The notes: generated by a model not told the origin, from the letters alone. 36,232 nt of DNA from Chlorobaculum sp. (GCA_013334655.1 JAAXXD010000016.1:1-36232); one strand, 5' to 3'; shown: positions 7,927 through 17,484, counted from the stretch's first letter. Translations and numbers: made by a program.

Positions 7927-9040
7927 GGCGATACCGGTCGGTTCCGGCAAGCTGGTCGAAAAAGGGGGCGTGACGGTGCAGACCCGTTTCATCCGGCCAG
8001 AGTTTCTGCAATGAGAGCAGAATCGCCGTCGAGGTCATGAAGGGATCGAATCGCCTCCGGTCGGTCACGATCAGGCGGACGCCGTGGCATTCGACGGCGG
8101 AAAATTTGCTTCTCGAAGGCGTAAAGCTGCTCTGATGAAATGCGACTCCCGGCAAACGATACCGCTCCAGCTCCCTAACAAGCGCCGCGCTGTCGATGAA
8201 TGGCGCGCCGAACATTCGGAACGGCGCATCGGTGCCCCGCCCTTCGCTCACATCGGTTCCCTCAAGCATCACCGTGGCCGAATAGAGCAGCAACGTGTTC
8301 ATATCGCGAAGGTTCGGTGACGGCGGTCGGAAACGGAAGCCCGGCAGTTCATCGGCGAACCGGTCGCGCCGGTATCCCTGCATACGGACAACTTGCAACT
8401 CAAGGCCGGGATATTGGCTCTTCTTCAGCCATTCGGCGATCTCCCCTACGGTCATACCGTGGATGAAGGGCAGCTCAGCCACCCCCACGAACGACTCGAA
8501 GTGCGGTTCCAGGACGAAGCCGCTCGCCGGAAGTGGCGCGAGAGGATTTGGCCGGTCGAGCACCATGAAGGCGATGCCCGCATCGCTGCATGCCTCCATC
8601 GCGAGCTTCATGGTGGAAATGTAGGTGTAGCAGCGCACTCCGGCGTCCTGAAGATCGAAAACAAGCAGATCGATGGTTTTCAGGAGCGCGATGTCCGGCT
8701 TCTTCGAAGCGCCGTAGAGTGACCAGACTTTCAGAGTATCACCAATGCCGCCATCGCCAAATGTCTGCCCCGCTTCGCGGTCGAGCGAGAAACCGTGCTC
8801 GGGAGCCATCAGGAATTTCAGATCGACTCCGTTCCGAAGCAATACTTTGTATCCCGGCTCACCGGAATGCGACACCGCCGCCGCGTTGGTAATCAGCCCA
8901 ACCCTTTTGCCCTGAAGCTGCGAACACTCGCTGGCATCAAGCATATCGAGACCGTAACGGAATTCACCCGCATGCGCCGACAACAGAGCAAGAAAAAGGG
9001 AAATACAAGTGAACGTGAAAAGAAGAGAAAATCGCTTCAT
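7823..9040 (-). CDS. Exported DUF1343 / NamZ-type exo-beta-N-acetylmuramidase-like protein
   Basis: The 405-residue protein begins with a signal peptide (MKRF, hydrophobic core, cleavage near AHAG). The mature part matches the DUF1343 family: GKRVGLITNAAAV, the FLMAPEHGFSLDREAGQ region, LLVFDLQDAGVRCYTYISTM, DRPNPL, and EGTDVSEGRGTDAPF. NamZ of Bacillus subtilis, the founding member of this family (GH171), removes terminal MurNAc from peptidoglycan fragments, so a role in cell-wall recycling or turnover in the periplasm is likely. The C-terminal FPNHYLYP is a natural end for the family. It is convergent with cfa and overlaps its 3' end. Confidence 0.9.
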   Translation of the reverse strand: MKRFSLLFTFTCISLFLALLSAHAGEFRYGLDMLDASECSQLQGKRVGLITNAAAVSHSGEPGYKVLLRNGVDLKFLMAPEHGFSLDREAGQTFGDGGIGDTLKVWSLYGASKKPDIALLKTIDLLVFDLQDAGVRCYTYISTMKLAMEACSDAGIAFMVLDRPNPLAPLPASGFVLEPHFESFVGVAELPFIHGMTVGEIAEWLKKSQYPGLELQVVRMQGYRRDRFADELPGFRFRPPSPNLRDMNTLLLYSATVMLEGTDVSEGRGTDAPFRMFGAPFIDSAALVRELERYRLPGVAFHQSSFTPSRSKFSAVECHGVRLIVTDRRRFDPFMTSTAILLSLQKLWPDETGLHRHAPFFDQLAGTDRYRLMIQQQRPIWEILDAARGQVRVFEAAFPNHYLYP

Positions 9041-9076
9041 GAGGTAATCCCCTGAGGTTGTTCAGCGGTTTGTCCC

Positions 9077-9119
9077 TTCTCCTAAAGAACTTATACGACC
9101 TATAAGTCCTATAGGAGAA
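9077..9119. repeat. Long imperfect hairpin upstream of the DUF1343 gene
   Basis: The outer arms ttctccta (9077-9084) and taggagaa (9112-9119) are perfectly complementary, as are the inner arms acttata (9089-9095) and tataagt (9101-9107). It lies between the DUF1343 start (9040) and the tRNA terminator. It may be an operator, an mRNA leader stem or a dispersed palindromic element. Confidence 0.6.
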
Positions 9120-9168
9120 AGACTTGCACGAAGGCAATATACTCCCCGCCACGCCTCCCGGAAAAGCC

Positions 9169-9202
9169 AAAAAAAAGACCGCGCAACATGGCGCGGTCTT
9201 TT
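9169..9202 (-). terminator. Rho-independent terminator after metG / initiator tRNA
   Basis: A 10-bp perfect stem (aagaccgcgc 9175-9184 with gcgcggtctt 9191-9200) closes a 6-nt loop; read on the minus strand it is followed by a T-rich run from the plus-strand A-tract at 9169-9176. It sits directly behind the tRNA CCA end. Confidence 0.9.
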
Positions 9203-9204
9203 GC

Positions 9205-9280
<76 letters not shown>

Positions 9281-9331
9281 ATGTAAAGTGCGTCAATGTA
9301 CAACTTTCATCGTCTATTGCAAACTTTATTT

Positions 9332-11554
9332 TCAGGATACCTGATTTCCGTTGATGTCCTCACCCTGTGGTTCCAGCAGAAACAAGCGGCCATCGGCGCC
9401 CTCGACGGCGAGAATCATGCCTTGCGACAGCTCGCCGCGCATCGTTCTGTCCGCCAGATTTGCGACCAGCACGACGTTCTTGCCAACCATCTCCTCCGGC
9501 GTGAAGTGCTGCGCGATGCCCGAGAGCACCTGGCGCTCTTCCGAGCCAACCTGTAATTGCAGCTTGAGCAATTTGTTGGCCTTCTTGACCGGCTCGCAGG
9601 CAATCACGGTGGCCACGCGCAGATCGACCTTCTGGAAGTCGTCGAAGGTAATCTCCGGCTTGAAGGTCATCGGCGCGGGCTTTTCGGCAGCTTCACGCTG
9701 CTCCGCCTCGGCCAGCAGCGCCTCGATCTTCTTCATCTCCGGCTCGATGTCTTTCTCTTCGATCTTCGTAAAAAGGATTTCGGACGAACCGAGCAACGGG
9801 TGACCCGTCGGCAAGAAAGGGGTTTTCGCCATATCCCAGATCGACTCACCTGGCTTAAGTTTTTTTCGTAACTGCTCAATTGTTTCACAACCCAACATAT
9901 TTCGAATTTTATCGCAAGTCTCAGGAATGATCGGATAGAAAAGAATAGACAAAGACTGACAAACATTAAGACAAACAGATATAAAACGAGCGGCCCCGTC
10001 TGAATTTGTTTTAATGATTTTCCATGGCTCATTCTGAGTAAGATATCGATTAGCCTCACGAGCTATATCCATGGTCATTGAGACAGCTTCACGAAAATGA
10101 AAATTCTCATATGCTCTTCCAATATCATCAATTTGTCCACGAAGGAATACATTATTCAGAAATTGTTCACCATTATTACCATAATCCCAAGGCACCTTTT
10201 TATCAAATTTCGAATTCGTGAAATCAATCGCTCGTTTGATGAAGTTGCCAAGCGTGTCGGCCAGCTCGCCGTTGGTGCGGTTCTGGAAATCGCTCCAGCT
10301 GAAGTCGGTATCCTTGTTCTCCGGATAGTTCATCGCAATGCTGTAACGCAAAGTGTCCGCCGGGAATCGTTCGAGAAACTCGCCGAGATAGACCGCGTAG
10401 TTGCGCGACTTGGAGAACTTGCGCCCCTCGAAGTTCATGAACTCCGACGCAGGCACGTTTTCGGCAAGATTGTAATGGTCCGTTTCACGTTCTTTTTCTA
10501 AATCATTAGAATCTTTGTTCCAAGCCATCAGGATTGCGGGAAACATCAGCGTGTGGAAGACGACGTTGTCCTTGCCGATAAAGTTGATGATACGCGTCTC
10601 GGGATTCTGCCAATAGTGTCGCCAGAGTTCCGTATCGCCCTGCTGCTTTGCCCACTCTTTCGTGAAAGAAATGTAGCCGAGCACTGCATCAAACCAGACA
10701 TAAAGCACCTTGCCCTCCGCCTCCTCAGAATCCAGAGGAACAGGAATACCCCACGAAAGATCGCGAGTTATTGCTCGGTCAACCAGTCCTTTATTAAGCC
10801 ATGTTTTGGTATAATTCACAACATTCGACCGCCATATGCTATACTGTTTTTTCTCAAATTCATTTACAGGTATTTTTTGGAGGTCGTGCTCATTCACATA
10901 TTCTGTGAGTTGATTTTGGAAGTATCCAAGCCTAAAATACCAGTGCAAGGTCTCGAGTAGTTCAGGCGTGGCATCCGACAGCTTGCTCTTCGGGTCAAGC
11001 AGTTCTGTCGGGCTTAGGTGCGAACCACACTGCTCGCACTGGTCACCATTCGCGCCAGGAGCTTTGCAAATCGGACAGGTGCCGGTGACGTAACGATCGG
11101 AAAGAAAGCGCCCGGCTACTGGGTCAAAGAACTGCTTTTCGGTTTTTTTTACGAAAAATCCCTTTTTGTCAATTTCCTTGAAGAAATCCTGAGCTGTGTC
11201 ACGATGTACCGTCGAAACGATATGTTCATCGTCATCGGTAGGACGATCACTTGTGCGGCCATAGTAATCGAACAAAATGTTACAAGCCTTAAAGGCGTCA
11301 GCATTCATCTTGTGATAGCGATCTACAACATTCTCCGGCGTAATGCCCTCCTTATCGGCAGTGATCGTGATCGGTACACCATGTTCATCTGAGCCACTGA
11401 TATGGATAACATCATCTCCCTTCAAACGTTTGTAGCGAACGTACATATCAGCAGGAAGGTACACTCCGGCAAGGTGACCAAGATGTACCGGACCGTTGGC
11501 ATAAGGCAGTGCTGAAGTAACAAGAATCGTTTCTTTTTCTTTTTTATTGGTCAT
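9332..11554 (-). CDS. metG: Methionyl-tRNA synthetase
   Basis: The 740-residue length fits the long bacterial form. The N-terminal catalytic core has ALPYANGPVHLGHLAG with the HLGH form of the HIGH motif. A zinc-type knuckle has four cysteines (CPICKAPGANGDQCEQCG). KFSKSRN at about residue 390 is the KMSKS loop. From about residue 635 there is a C-terminal OB-fold tRNA-binding (Trbp111-like) domain with FQKVDLRVATVIACE and GMILAVEGADG. It charges initiator and elongator tRNA-Met. GC-rich and AT-rich blocks alternate within the gene, which is unusual for a housekeeping gene. It is downstream of the PSP1 gene, with a hairpin between them. Confidence 0.98.
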   Translation of the reverse strand: MTNKKEKETILVTSALPYANGPVHLGHLAGVYLPADMYVRYKRLKGDDVIHISGSDEHGVPITITADKEGITPENVVDRYHKMNADAFKACNILFDYYGRTSDRPTDDDEHIVSTVHRDTAQDFFKEIDKKGFFVKKTEKQFFDPVAGRFLSDRYVTGTCPICKAPGANGDQCEQCGSHLSPTELLDPKSKLSDATPELLETLHWYFRLGYFQNQLTEYVNEHDLQKIPVNEFEKKQYSIWRSNVVNYTKTWLNKGLVDRAITRDLSWGIPVPLDSEEAEGKVLYVWFDAVLGYISFTKEWAKQQGDTELWRHYWQNPETRIINFIGKDNVVFHTLMFPAILMAWNKDSNDLEKERETDHYNLAENVPASEFMNFEGRKFSKSRNYAVYLGEFLERFPADTLRYSIAMNYPENKDTDFSWSDFQNRTNGELADTLGNFIKRAIDFTNSKFDKKVPWDYGNNGEQFLNNVFLRGQIDDIGRAYENFHFREAVSMTMDIAREANRYLTQNEPWKIIKTNSDGAARFISVCLNVCQSLSILFYPIIPETCDKIRNMLGCETIEQLRKKLKPGESIWDMAKTPFLPTGHPLLGSSEILFTKIEEKDIEPEMKKIEALLAEAEQREAAEKPAPMTFKPEITFDDFQKVDLRVATVIACEPVKKANKLLKLQLQVGSEERQVLSGIAQHFTPEEMVGKNVVLVANLADRTMRGELSQGMILAVEGADGRLFLLEPQGEDINGNQVS

Positions 11555-11586
11555 ATGTCTAAGTCGTTCGATGATGATAAAATCAC

Positions 11587-11613
11587 GTCACCCGGCAACT
11601 TACCGGGTGACGG
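11587..11613 (-). terminator. Perfect 10-bp hairpin between the PSP1 gene and metG
   Basis: cgtcacccgg (11587-11596) pairs with ccgggtgacg (11604-11613) around a 7-nt loop. On the minus strand it starts 9 nt after the PSP1 stop and is followed by TGATTTTATC, a weak U-tract. It may be a partial terminator or attenuator that lets metG be expressed at a different level from the upstream gene. Confidence 0.55.
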
Positions 11614-11622
11614 AATTGCGTT

Positions 11623-12633
11623 TCAAGCCTGTCCGTCCTGGCGTCGGCCCGTCATGTTGTTGTACTGATCGAGTGAAATACGCCGTTTCTGGCCGGTGCT
11701 GACGTAGCGTATCCAGATGCTTTTCTTTTGCTGATCGACCCCCTCGACCACGGCGTTACCATCCCGCACCGCGAAGGTGGTGCCGACGGAGGGCCAGCCG
11801 TTATTCCTGGCGTGGTCATTACCGCCGCAATGAGCGTGGCCATTTTTGCCATTCGTTTTGGAAAAGGCGAGACAGCACTTCGGGCGATTGCAGAGGCCAA
11901 TCGTGTTGAACGAGAAGTTGTCCCCGTTCACGTTCTCGGGCAACTGAGGCTTTTCGGCGAAGGGATTGGAGTGAATTTTCTGCATCCAGGTCGAGCAGCA
12001 GAGCGCGCAGCCGCACGATCCCTGCGTGTTGGTGCGCCGCGCCTCCTCGCGCGTGGTGATCTGCACCATCTGGATTCTCGCCTTGAACTCCCCCGCCAGA
12101 TCGCGCACCAGCCCGCGGAAATCGACGCGATGCGTGGCCGTGTAGTAGACCGAGAGCTTCTGCTGATCGAGCCGGAGATCGATATCGACCAGCTTCATTT
12201 CGAGCCGGTGCCGTTCGATTCTGTTGATGCAGGCGTCCCTGATTTCAGGCTCACGCTTGCGAATTTCGGAGTACTCGCGCACCTCCTCCTCGGTGGCTTC
12301 ACGCATGATTGAGGGTAGCGTTTCGGGCTGCTCGCTCTGCCCCTTGAGCTGCAATTTCCGCATCGCTATCGGGCCGGTGGAGTAGATGATGCCGAAATCG
12401 TACCCGCCATCCGCTTCGAGGATAACCGGCGCACCGACTGGCAACTCCAGTCCCTCCTTGTTGGCGTAAAATTCACGGCGGCAACCCTTCATCTCGACCT
12501 CGGACACCTGAAGAGAACCTTCCAGCATCTGGTCAGGATAGAGCGCTGCGGCCTCTTTATGTAATATTCTCGAAAGTTTGAGCCTTATTTTGGCATTGTC
12601 GCCAAGCAGGCAACTGCATATGACCGTACCCAT
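11623..12633 (-). CDS. PSP1-domain protein (RicT/YaaT-like)
   Basis: This 336-residue cytoplasmic protein carries a PSP1 C-terminal domain: VYYTATHRVDFRGLVRDL and QMVQITTREEARRTNTQGSCG. It has the conserved cysteines of the RicT group (GSCGCALCC and LCNRPKCCLAF), which in Bacillus RicT help hold Fe-S clusters in a complex with RicA and RicF that affects RNase Y processing and phosphorelay. Partners of that kind are not visible here. After about residue 270 a basic tail follows (TVFAVRDG-like loop, KKSIWIRYV). It is upstream of metG on the same strand. The function in this phylum is unknown. Confidence 0.85.
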   Translation of the reverse strand: MGTVICSCLLGDNAKIRLKLSRILHKEAAALYPDQMLEGSLQVSEVEMKGCRREFYANKEGLELPVGAPVILEADGGYDFGIIYSTGPIAMRKLQLKGQSEQPETLPSIMREATEEEVREYSEIRKREPEIRDACINRIERHRLEMKLVDIDLRLDQQKLSVYYTATHRVDFRGLVRDLAGEFKARIQMVQITTREEARRTNTQGSCGCALCCSTWMQKIHSNPFAEKPQLPENVNGDNFSFNTIGLCNRPKCCLAFSKTNGKNGHAHCGGNDHARNNGWPSVGTTFAVRDGNAVVEGVDQQKKSIWIRYVSTGQKRRISLDQYNNMTGRRQDGQA

Positions 12634-12719
12634 ATATGATTGTCCTTTATCTATCCTTTATCATCACCGCCGCATTTGTCTGATATACGCAACGGTATCG
12701 TTTCTTTATGACGTACTTT

Positions 12720-13493
12720 TCACTCTTCTGCGGAACGGCCTCGTCCTAACACGCTACGGAAGTCCTCGACACGCCGGTTGATCGACTCCGATCCCTGTAT
12801 AATCACCTCGAAGCCATCGAGACGCCGCTCGACCACCGCTTGCTTCACCTCGTCGAGATGGATTTCGGTCGACGACTGCATGAATGATGTGAGGGAATCC
12901 AGCCCGCTCCACTCCTTTTTTTTCAGCAGCTTTTGCGACCTGAAGGAGAGGAGCAGTTCAGGTTTCTGCTCCTCAAGATATTCAATACGGCTGACAACTG
13001 AAACAAGGTAAATCGATTCCCTCTCTTTGAAAACCCGTTCGACGATTCCCGCCGTTCCCCGGAAAAAGAGAAGCGGGCGTTTGTCAACATGTTCGATCTG
13101 CCCCTGCGGAAAAATCCAGAGCGCATTCTGGCGACTGGATGGCGTATTCAGGCACTCGGCAGCGTAGTTGAGCGTTTCGATAGCGCTTCGAGCGTTACTG
13201 CGGTCGATGGAAAATGCGCCAACACGGGTGAAAAACTGGTGCTTGACGAGCTGCGCGTACTCGATGATGATGAAAAGGTTCTGGCGGAACCAGCGCTCGG
13301 TGCAGAGCTGAGACCAGAAGCCATCCCACCAGTAGGCGTGGTTGCCGTAGAAGATAACCGGAATTCCGGTCTCCATCTCCGGCAGCTCCGGCGGCATCTG
13401 CACTCTGAGCGAGTGAAAATGTCGCCTGAACTGACGGCGGGAGTACCATCCAAACCAGCGTGTGTAAGCCCAGCTCCGGCGAACCTTCAGCAT
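12720..13493 (-). CDS. PlsC-type acyltransferase (candidate chlorobactene acyltransferase)
   Basis: The 257-residue protein has the acyltransferase motif I variant FYGNHAYWWDGF (NHxxxxD, catalytic His-Asp) at about residue 48, and a motif III-like WIFPQGQIEHVDKRP with FPQG in place of FPEG. There is no clear transmembrane helix beyond weakly hydrophobic segments. PlsC-like enzymes move acyl groups from acyl-ACP or acyl-CoA to a hydroxyl. In green sulfur bacteria one such enzyme, CruD, acylates the glucoside of hydroxychlorobactene. This gene could be CruD, but I cannot confirm it from sequence alone and do not assign the symbol. It lies 9 nt downstream of the aminotransferase gene, probably in the same operon. 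Confidence 0.8.
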   Translation of the reverse strand: MLKVRRSWAYTRWFGWYSRRQFRRHFHSLRVQMPPELPEMETGIPVIFYGNHAYWWDGFWSQLCTERWFRQNLFIIIEYAQLVKHQFFTRVGAFSIDRSNARSAIETLNYAAECLNTPSSRQNALWIFPQGQIEHVDKRPLLFFRGTAGIVERVFKERESIYLVSVVSRIEYLEEQKPELLLSFRSQKLLKKKEWSGLDSLTSFMQSSTEIHLDEVKQAVVERRLDGFEVIIQGSESINRRVEDFRSVLGRGRSAEE

Positions 13494-13502
13494 GGGCGGC
13501 GG

Positions 13503-14705
13503 TTACGCGAAGGCTTTTCTCATGCGATTGACCGCCTCAGTCAGCTCCTCGATTGATGCGGCGTAGGAGAGGCGCAGGTTCTCCGGCGCGCCGAAGGCGT
13601 CACCCGGCACGGTGGCCACGTAGTGCTCCTTGAGCAGATACTCGGCGATATCGGCGGAATCCTTCATCACCTTGCCGCCAAAGGTTTTGCCAAGCAACCC
13701 CTTGATCGACGGGAAGATGTAGAACGCGCCTTCCGGCAGTGCGGTCTGGATGCCCGGGATGGTGTTCAGCTCGCGGAACATGAAGTCTCGACGCTTCTCG
13801 AACTCCGCGCGGCGCTCTTCGACGATGGACTGATCGCCATCGAGCGCGGCCACGGCGGCTTTCTGCGCGATGGAGTTGGCGTTCGAGGTGGTCTGCGACT
13901 GAATCTTGTCGCAGGCGTCGATGATCCACTTCGGCGCGGCGAGATAGCCGATGCGCCAGCCGGTCATCGAGTAGCTCTTCGAGGTGCCGTTCGAAACGAT
14001 CACCCAGGGCCTCATCTCCGGAATCCTCGCGGGCGAGAAGGGACGGACGCCGCCGTAGCAGATCATGTCGTACATCTCGTCGGAGATGACGAAAATCTCC
14101 TTGCCCTCGATCACCTTCATGAGATCGCGAACCTCGGCCTCGTTGTAAACCGAGCCGGTCGGGTTGGAGGGGGAGTTCAGCACGAGAATCCGGGTCTTCG
14201 GCGTGATGGCCGCCGAGAGCTGCTCCGGGGTCAGCTTGTAGTTCGATTCGAGCGTGGTGTTGACGATCACCGGCGTCGCTCCGGCCAGGCGGGCCATCTC
14301 CGGGAAGCTGACCCAGTAGGGCGCGGGCACGATCACCTCGTCCCCTTCGTCGCACAGCGCGAGGAAGGTGTTGGCGAGCGTCTGCTTGCCACCGTTGCTG
14401 ACGATGATTTCGTTCTCAACGTATTCCAGGCCGTTGTCGCGTGAAAGCTTGCGGATGATCGCTTTTTTCAGCTCGGGAATTCCGCCGTTTGCCGTATATC
14501 GGGTAAAGCCTTTTCTGATCGCCTCGATGCCTGCCTCGCACACGTTGTCCGGCGTCGGGAAATCCGGTTCGCCCGCCGAAAGGCTCACGATATCCTTGCC
14601 TTCCGCCTGCATCTTCTTGGCCAGTCCGGTGATCTTCATCGTCTGCGACTCCTGCATGCTCAGCACTCTCTTGCTCAGGAATCGATCAAAGCTCTCTGCG
14701 CTCAT
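13503..14705 (-). CDS. Class I PLP-dependent aspartate aminotransferase
   Basis: The 400-residue protein has the fold-type I aminotransferase features: [29 protein letters not shown], the [13 protein letters not shown] segment, [12 protein letters not shown], and [17 protein letters not shown], where the Lys forms the Schiff base with PLP. The closing [12 protein letters not shown] has the Arg that binds the substrate carboxylate. This is the Ib subgroup of aspartate (or aspartate/prephenate) aminotransferases, which interconvert aspartate and oxaloacetate. It is followed 9 nt later by the acyltransferase gene and preceded by coaD on the same strand. Confidence 0.95.
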   Translation of the reverse strand: MSAESFDRFLSKRVLSMQESQTMKITGLAKKMQAEGKDIVSLSAGEPDFPTPDNVCEAGIEAIRKGFTRYTANGGIPELKKAIIRKLSRDNGLEYVENEIIVSNGGKQTLANTFLALCDEGDEVIVPAPYWVSFPEMARLAGATPVIVNTTLESNYKLTPEQLSAAITPKTRILVLNSPSNPTGSVYNEAEVRDLMKVIEGKEIFVISDEMYDMICYGGVRPFSPARIPEMRPWVIVSNGTSKSYSMTGWRIGYLAAPKWIIDACDKIQSQTTSNANSIAQKAAVAALDGDQSIVEERRAEFEKRRDFMFRELNTIPGIQTALPEGAFYIFPSIKGLLGKTFGGKVMKDSADIAEYLLKEHYVATVPGDAFGAPENLRLSYAASIEELTEAVNRMRKAFA

Positions 14706-14741
14706 CTTTGTAACTCTTGGTTGTGGTTTATTTGAAAAATA

Positions 14742-15239
14742 TCAGTGCGCCCGGCGCTCCGCTCTTTTTTGCGAAAGCTTGTCGAGCACGAATGGATGGA
14801 CGAATTTGCTGACGTCACCGCCAAGCATGGCCACCTCGCGGATGATCGTGGAGGCGACGTAGGTGTATTTGACGTTTGGCATGAGAAACACTGTCGTCAC
14901 CTCGGGATAGAGATGACGGTTCAGGAGCGACATCTGGAACTCGTACTCGAAATCCTTCACCTGCCGCACACCACGCACAATGGCGTTGGCCCCCATTTGG
15001 CGGGCGTAATCCGCCAGAAGGCCGTCATGCAGTACATCGACGTTCACGTTCGGAATGTCGCGCACCACCTCCCGGATCATTTCGAGCCGCTCATCGACCG
15101 TAAACAGGGTCTGCTTCTGACTGTTCTCTGCCAGCACCACATCGACATGCTCGAAGATGTTCAGCGCCCGTTCGAGCACATCGAGATGACCGTTGGTGAA
15201 GGGATCGAAGGTTCCCGGATAGATGGCTTTTCTACTCAT
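14742..15239 (-). CDS. coaD: Phosphopantetheine adenylyltransferase
   Basis: The 165-residue length is exactly that of CoaD. The N-terminal [21 protein letters not shown] contains the TxGH nucleotidyltransferase motif. [16 protein letters not shown] is the substrate-binding helix, and [18 protein letters not shown] is the C-terminal ISSTxxR motif with A for the first residue. It makes dephospho-CoA from 4'-phosphopantetheine and ATP. Its start overlaps the end of rsmD by 8 bp, so the two are translationally coupled, a gene pair frequent in bacteria. Confidence 0.98.
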   Translation of the reverse strand: MSRKAIYPGTFDPFTNGHLDVLERALNIFEHVDVVLAENSQKQTLFTVDERLEMIREVVRDIPNVNVDVLHDGLLADYARQMGANAIVRGVRQVKDFEYEFQMSLLNRHLYPEVTTVFLMPNVKYTYVASTIIREVAMLGGDVSKFVHPFVLDKLSQKRAERRAH

Positions 15240-15786
15240 GATCTCCCGATTCGGGTGTAAAAAAAGAGACTCGCGTCGTGCCGTAATCCTTGTGGAAAAG
15301 AAAGCCGCGTGACGGCGAAAAATCGTGGCTCGCGTGGTGCTCCATGAGCAGCAGCCCCTCGGGAGCGAGCAGGCCCGTGTCGAGAATCGAACGGATCAGG
15401 TGCTCGTAATCCTCCCAGCGGTAGGGCGGATCGCAGAATACCAGTTCGAACGACCCTTCCTGCCGCTTGAGAAACGCCGTGACGTCAGCCATGACGAACC
15501 GCGCTGATGCGCCCGCGCCAATGTCCGCCGCCGTGGCTTTCATCGTTTCTAGCGCCTGCCGATTCTGCTCGACGAAGCAGGCGCTCCGGGCACCCCGGCT
15601 CAGCGCCTCGAAACCGAGATTGCCGAACCCGGCAAAGAGGTCGAGCACCTCGATACCTTCAAAATCGAGCCGCGCCGCCAGCGTGTCGAAGAGCGACTTC
15701 TTGACCCTGCTGCTGCACGGCCGGATGTCACGCGAGGGCAGATGCCGTATTTTCCGCCCCCGGTATCTGCCCGCCTGAACCTGCAC
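15232..15786 (-). CDS. rsmD: 16S rRNA (guanine-N2)-methyltransferase RsmD
   Basis: The 184-residue protein has the N-terminal basic block typical of the family ([18 protein letters not shown] and [10 protein letters not shown]), a SAM-binding motif [20 protein letters not shown], and the catalytic [12 protein letters not shown] (DPPY) motif of N-methylating enzymes. RsmD methylates G966 of 16S rRNA in the small subunit head. It overlaps coaD by 8 bp and is followed on the upstream side by the transketolase subunit gene 15 nt away. Confidence 0.96.
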   Translation of the reverse strand: MQVQAGRYRGRKIRHLPSRDIRPCSSRVKKSLFDTLAARLDFEGIEVLDLFAGFGNLGFEALSRGARSACFVEQNRQALETMKATAADIGAGASARFVMADVTAFLKRQEGSFELVFCDPPYRWEDYEHLIRSILDTGLLAPEGLLLMEHHASHDFSPSRGFLFHKDYGTTRVSFFTPESGDHE

Positions 15787-15801
15787 TTCGGACGAACTCC
15801 T

Positions 15802-16713
15802 TTAGAAGTCGCCGAAAATGGTCACGCCGAGAATTTCAAGCGCTTTTTCAGCGTCATCCTTCGACGGCGCTTTGCCGTGCCAGTTGGACTTGTCGGGCAT
15901 CGTGCCTTCGAAGAAGGGCACACCCTTGCCCATCACCGTCGTGGCAAGCACCACCACCGGTTTGGTGCGATTCTTGTCCTTGCGGAGATATTCGAGCGTA
16001 TCGATGAAGTGTTCGATATCGTTGCCGTCGCAGGCGAGCACATCCCAGCCGAAAGCACGCCACTTGTCGGCGAACGGCTCGACATCCATGACATCTGCCA
16101 CCTCGCCGTCGATCTGCTGGTTGTTGTAATCGACAATGCCGATGAGGTTGCCAAGACCGTAGTGAGCGGCGCTCATGGCGGCCTCCCAGATCTGACCCTC
16201 CTGGCACTCGCCGTCACCCATCAGGCAGAACACCTCGCCCTTCTTGCCATCCATGCGCAGGCCGAGCGCCGCGCCAACCGCTGCCGACAGCCCCTGGCCG
16301 AGCGAACCCGACGCGATATGGATGCCCGGAAGCCCAGCCTCGCAAGTCGGATGGCCCTGGAGGTAGGAGTTGACTTCGCGCAGGTAGTTCAGCTCGTCGA
16401 GCGAGAAGTAGCCCGAACGGGCCAGCACGCTGTACCAGACCGGCGCGATATGGCCGTTCGAGAGAAACAGCATGTCGTGATCGCTTCCATCTCTGAACTG
16501 ATGCGGATGGTGCTGTAAAATTCTGAAGTAGAGCGCCGTAAAAATATCGGCCATACCAAGCGAACCACCGGTATGCCCGGAATTGGACCTGGCCAGCATA
16601 CGGATGATGTCCCTGCGCACCTGGCGGGCCATCTCCTTGAGTTCATCGATGGTGGAAAGTTGCAGATGCTTGCCCTTTTTCTCCGGCGGATAAGGCTTCA
16701 GATGTTTTGCCAT
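15802..16713 (-). CDS. Transketolase, N-terminal (thiamine diphosphate-binding) subunit
   Basis: The protein is 303 residues and corresponds only to the PP domain of transketolase (full enzymes are about 630-670 residues). It has SNSGHTGGSLGMADIFTAL, PGIHIASGSLGQGLSAAVG and the ThDP motif GDGECQEGQIWEAA...VDYNN. The product ends naturally, so it is a subunit and not a truncation. The C-terminal subunit with the pyrimidine-binding and Tkt C domains is not next to it: the flanking genes are rsmD and a DedA protein. In split systems the two halves combine to form the active site. It works in the non-oxidative pentose phosphate pathway. Confidence 0.93.
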   Translation of the reverse strand: MAKHLKPYPPEKKGKHLQLSTIDELKEMARQVRRDIIRMLARSNSGHTGGSLGMADIFTALYFRILQHHPHQFRDGSDHDMLFLSNGHIAPVWYSVLARSGYFSLDELNYLREVNSYLQGHPTCEAGLPGIHIASGSLGQGLSAAVGAALGLRMDGKKGEVFCLMGDGECQEGQIWEAAMSAAHYGLGNLIGIVDYNNQQIDGEVADVMDVEPFADKWRAFGWDVLACDGNDIEHFIDTLEYLRKDKNRTKPVVVLATTVMGKGVPFFEGTMPDKSNWHGKAPSKDDAEKALEILGVTIFGDF

Positions 16714-16833
16714 GATGGAAGCGGTGTATGAATGATGGCTGATATTGAAATTATGGTTGACTGCAGTGGGCCAGTCAGACTGCGACTGAAACGAAACGCC
16801 CTTAAGTTACAAGCACCCGCCTGAAAAACCAAG

Positions 16834-17484
16834 TCACGGCTCTCCTGCTTGCTTTTTTCTGTGCCGGATGTAGCGAATGACCGACCAGACGATGTAGCCG
16901 GTAACAAGAATCGTGAACGGCACGCTGTATACAAGAACGTAATGGCCGATCTGATTCCAGTTCTGTCCGAGCAACAGACCGCCGTAAAGCAAGAGCAGGT
17001 TCCAGAGTACAGAACTCACCGTGGAGGCGAGCAGCACCAGCGGAATCTTCAGGTGAAGCATACCGGCCAGGATGCAGATGACCGATCTCGAACCGAGCAG
17101 AAAGCGGTTCGCCGCGACCGACAGATAGCCATGCCCGGCAAACTTCTGGCGCACGATCTCCATTTCGGATGGCGGAAAAAGCTTGTGCACGCTTCGTGCG
17201 AACTTGTGCCTCACTTCGCTCTCGCCCGCAGCGTAAAGCTTGAGTCCGAGGAATCGGCTGAGCAGAAACAGCGTCATAAAACCAGCCACCGACCCGAAAG
17301 TTGACCAGAACAGCGCCGCCGGAAAGGCGATACGGTCGAACGCCAGCAGATACCCGGCCAGTGCGATGGGAACATCCCCCGGGATGGGGGGGATGATATT
17401 TTCCATGTACGCTGAGAGAAACAGAATGGCGTAAACCGAGATGGGATCAGCCTGCTGAAGCCAGGCGATTACGGCATCGATCAT
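16834..17484 (-). CDS. DedA-family membrane protein
   Basis: This 216-residue inner-membrane protein has the DedA/SNARE-associated domain: an amphipathic N-terminus, AYMENIIPPIPGDVPIALAG (the E..PPIPG motif of the re-entrant loop), GYLSVAANRFLLGSRSVICILAGM (the R...R segment), and several helices. DedA proteins are undecaprenyl-phosphate or phospholipid scramblase/flippase-like transporters driven by proton motive force. It lies 24 nt after the purC stop on the same strand and may be in its operon. Confidence 0.9.
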   Translation of the reverse strand: MIDAVIAWLQQADPISVYAILFLSAYMENIIPPIPGDVPIALAGYLLAFDRIAFPAALFWSTFGSVAGFMTLFLLSRFLGLKLYAAGESEVRHKFARSVHKLFPPSEMEIVRQKFAGHGYLSVAANRFLLGSRSVICILAGMLHLKIPLVLLASTVSSVLWNLLLLYGGLLLGQNWNQIGHYVLVYSVPFTILVTGYIVWSVIRYIRHRKKQAGEP

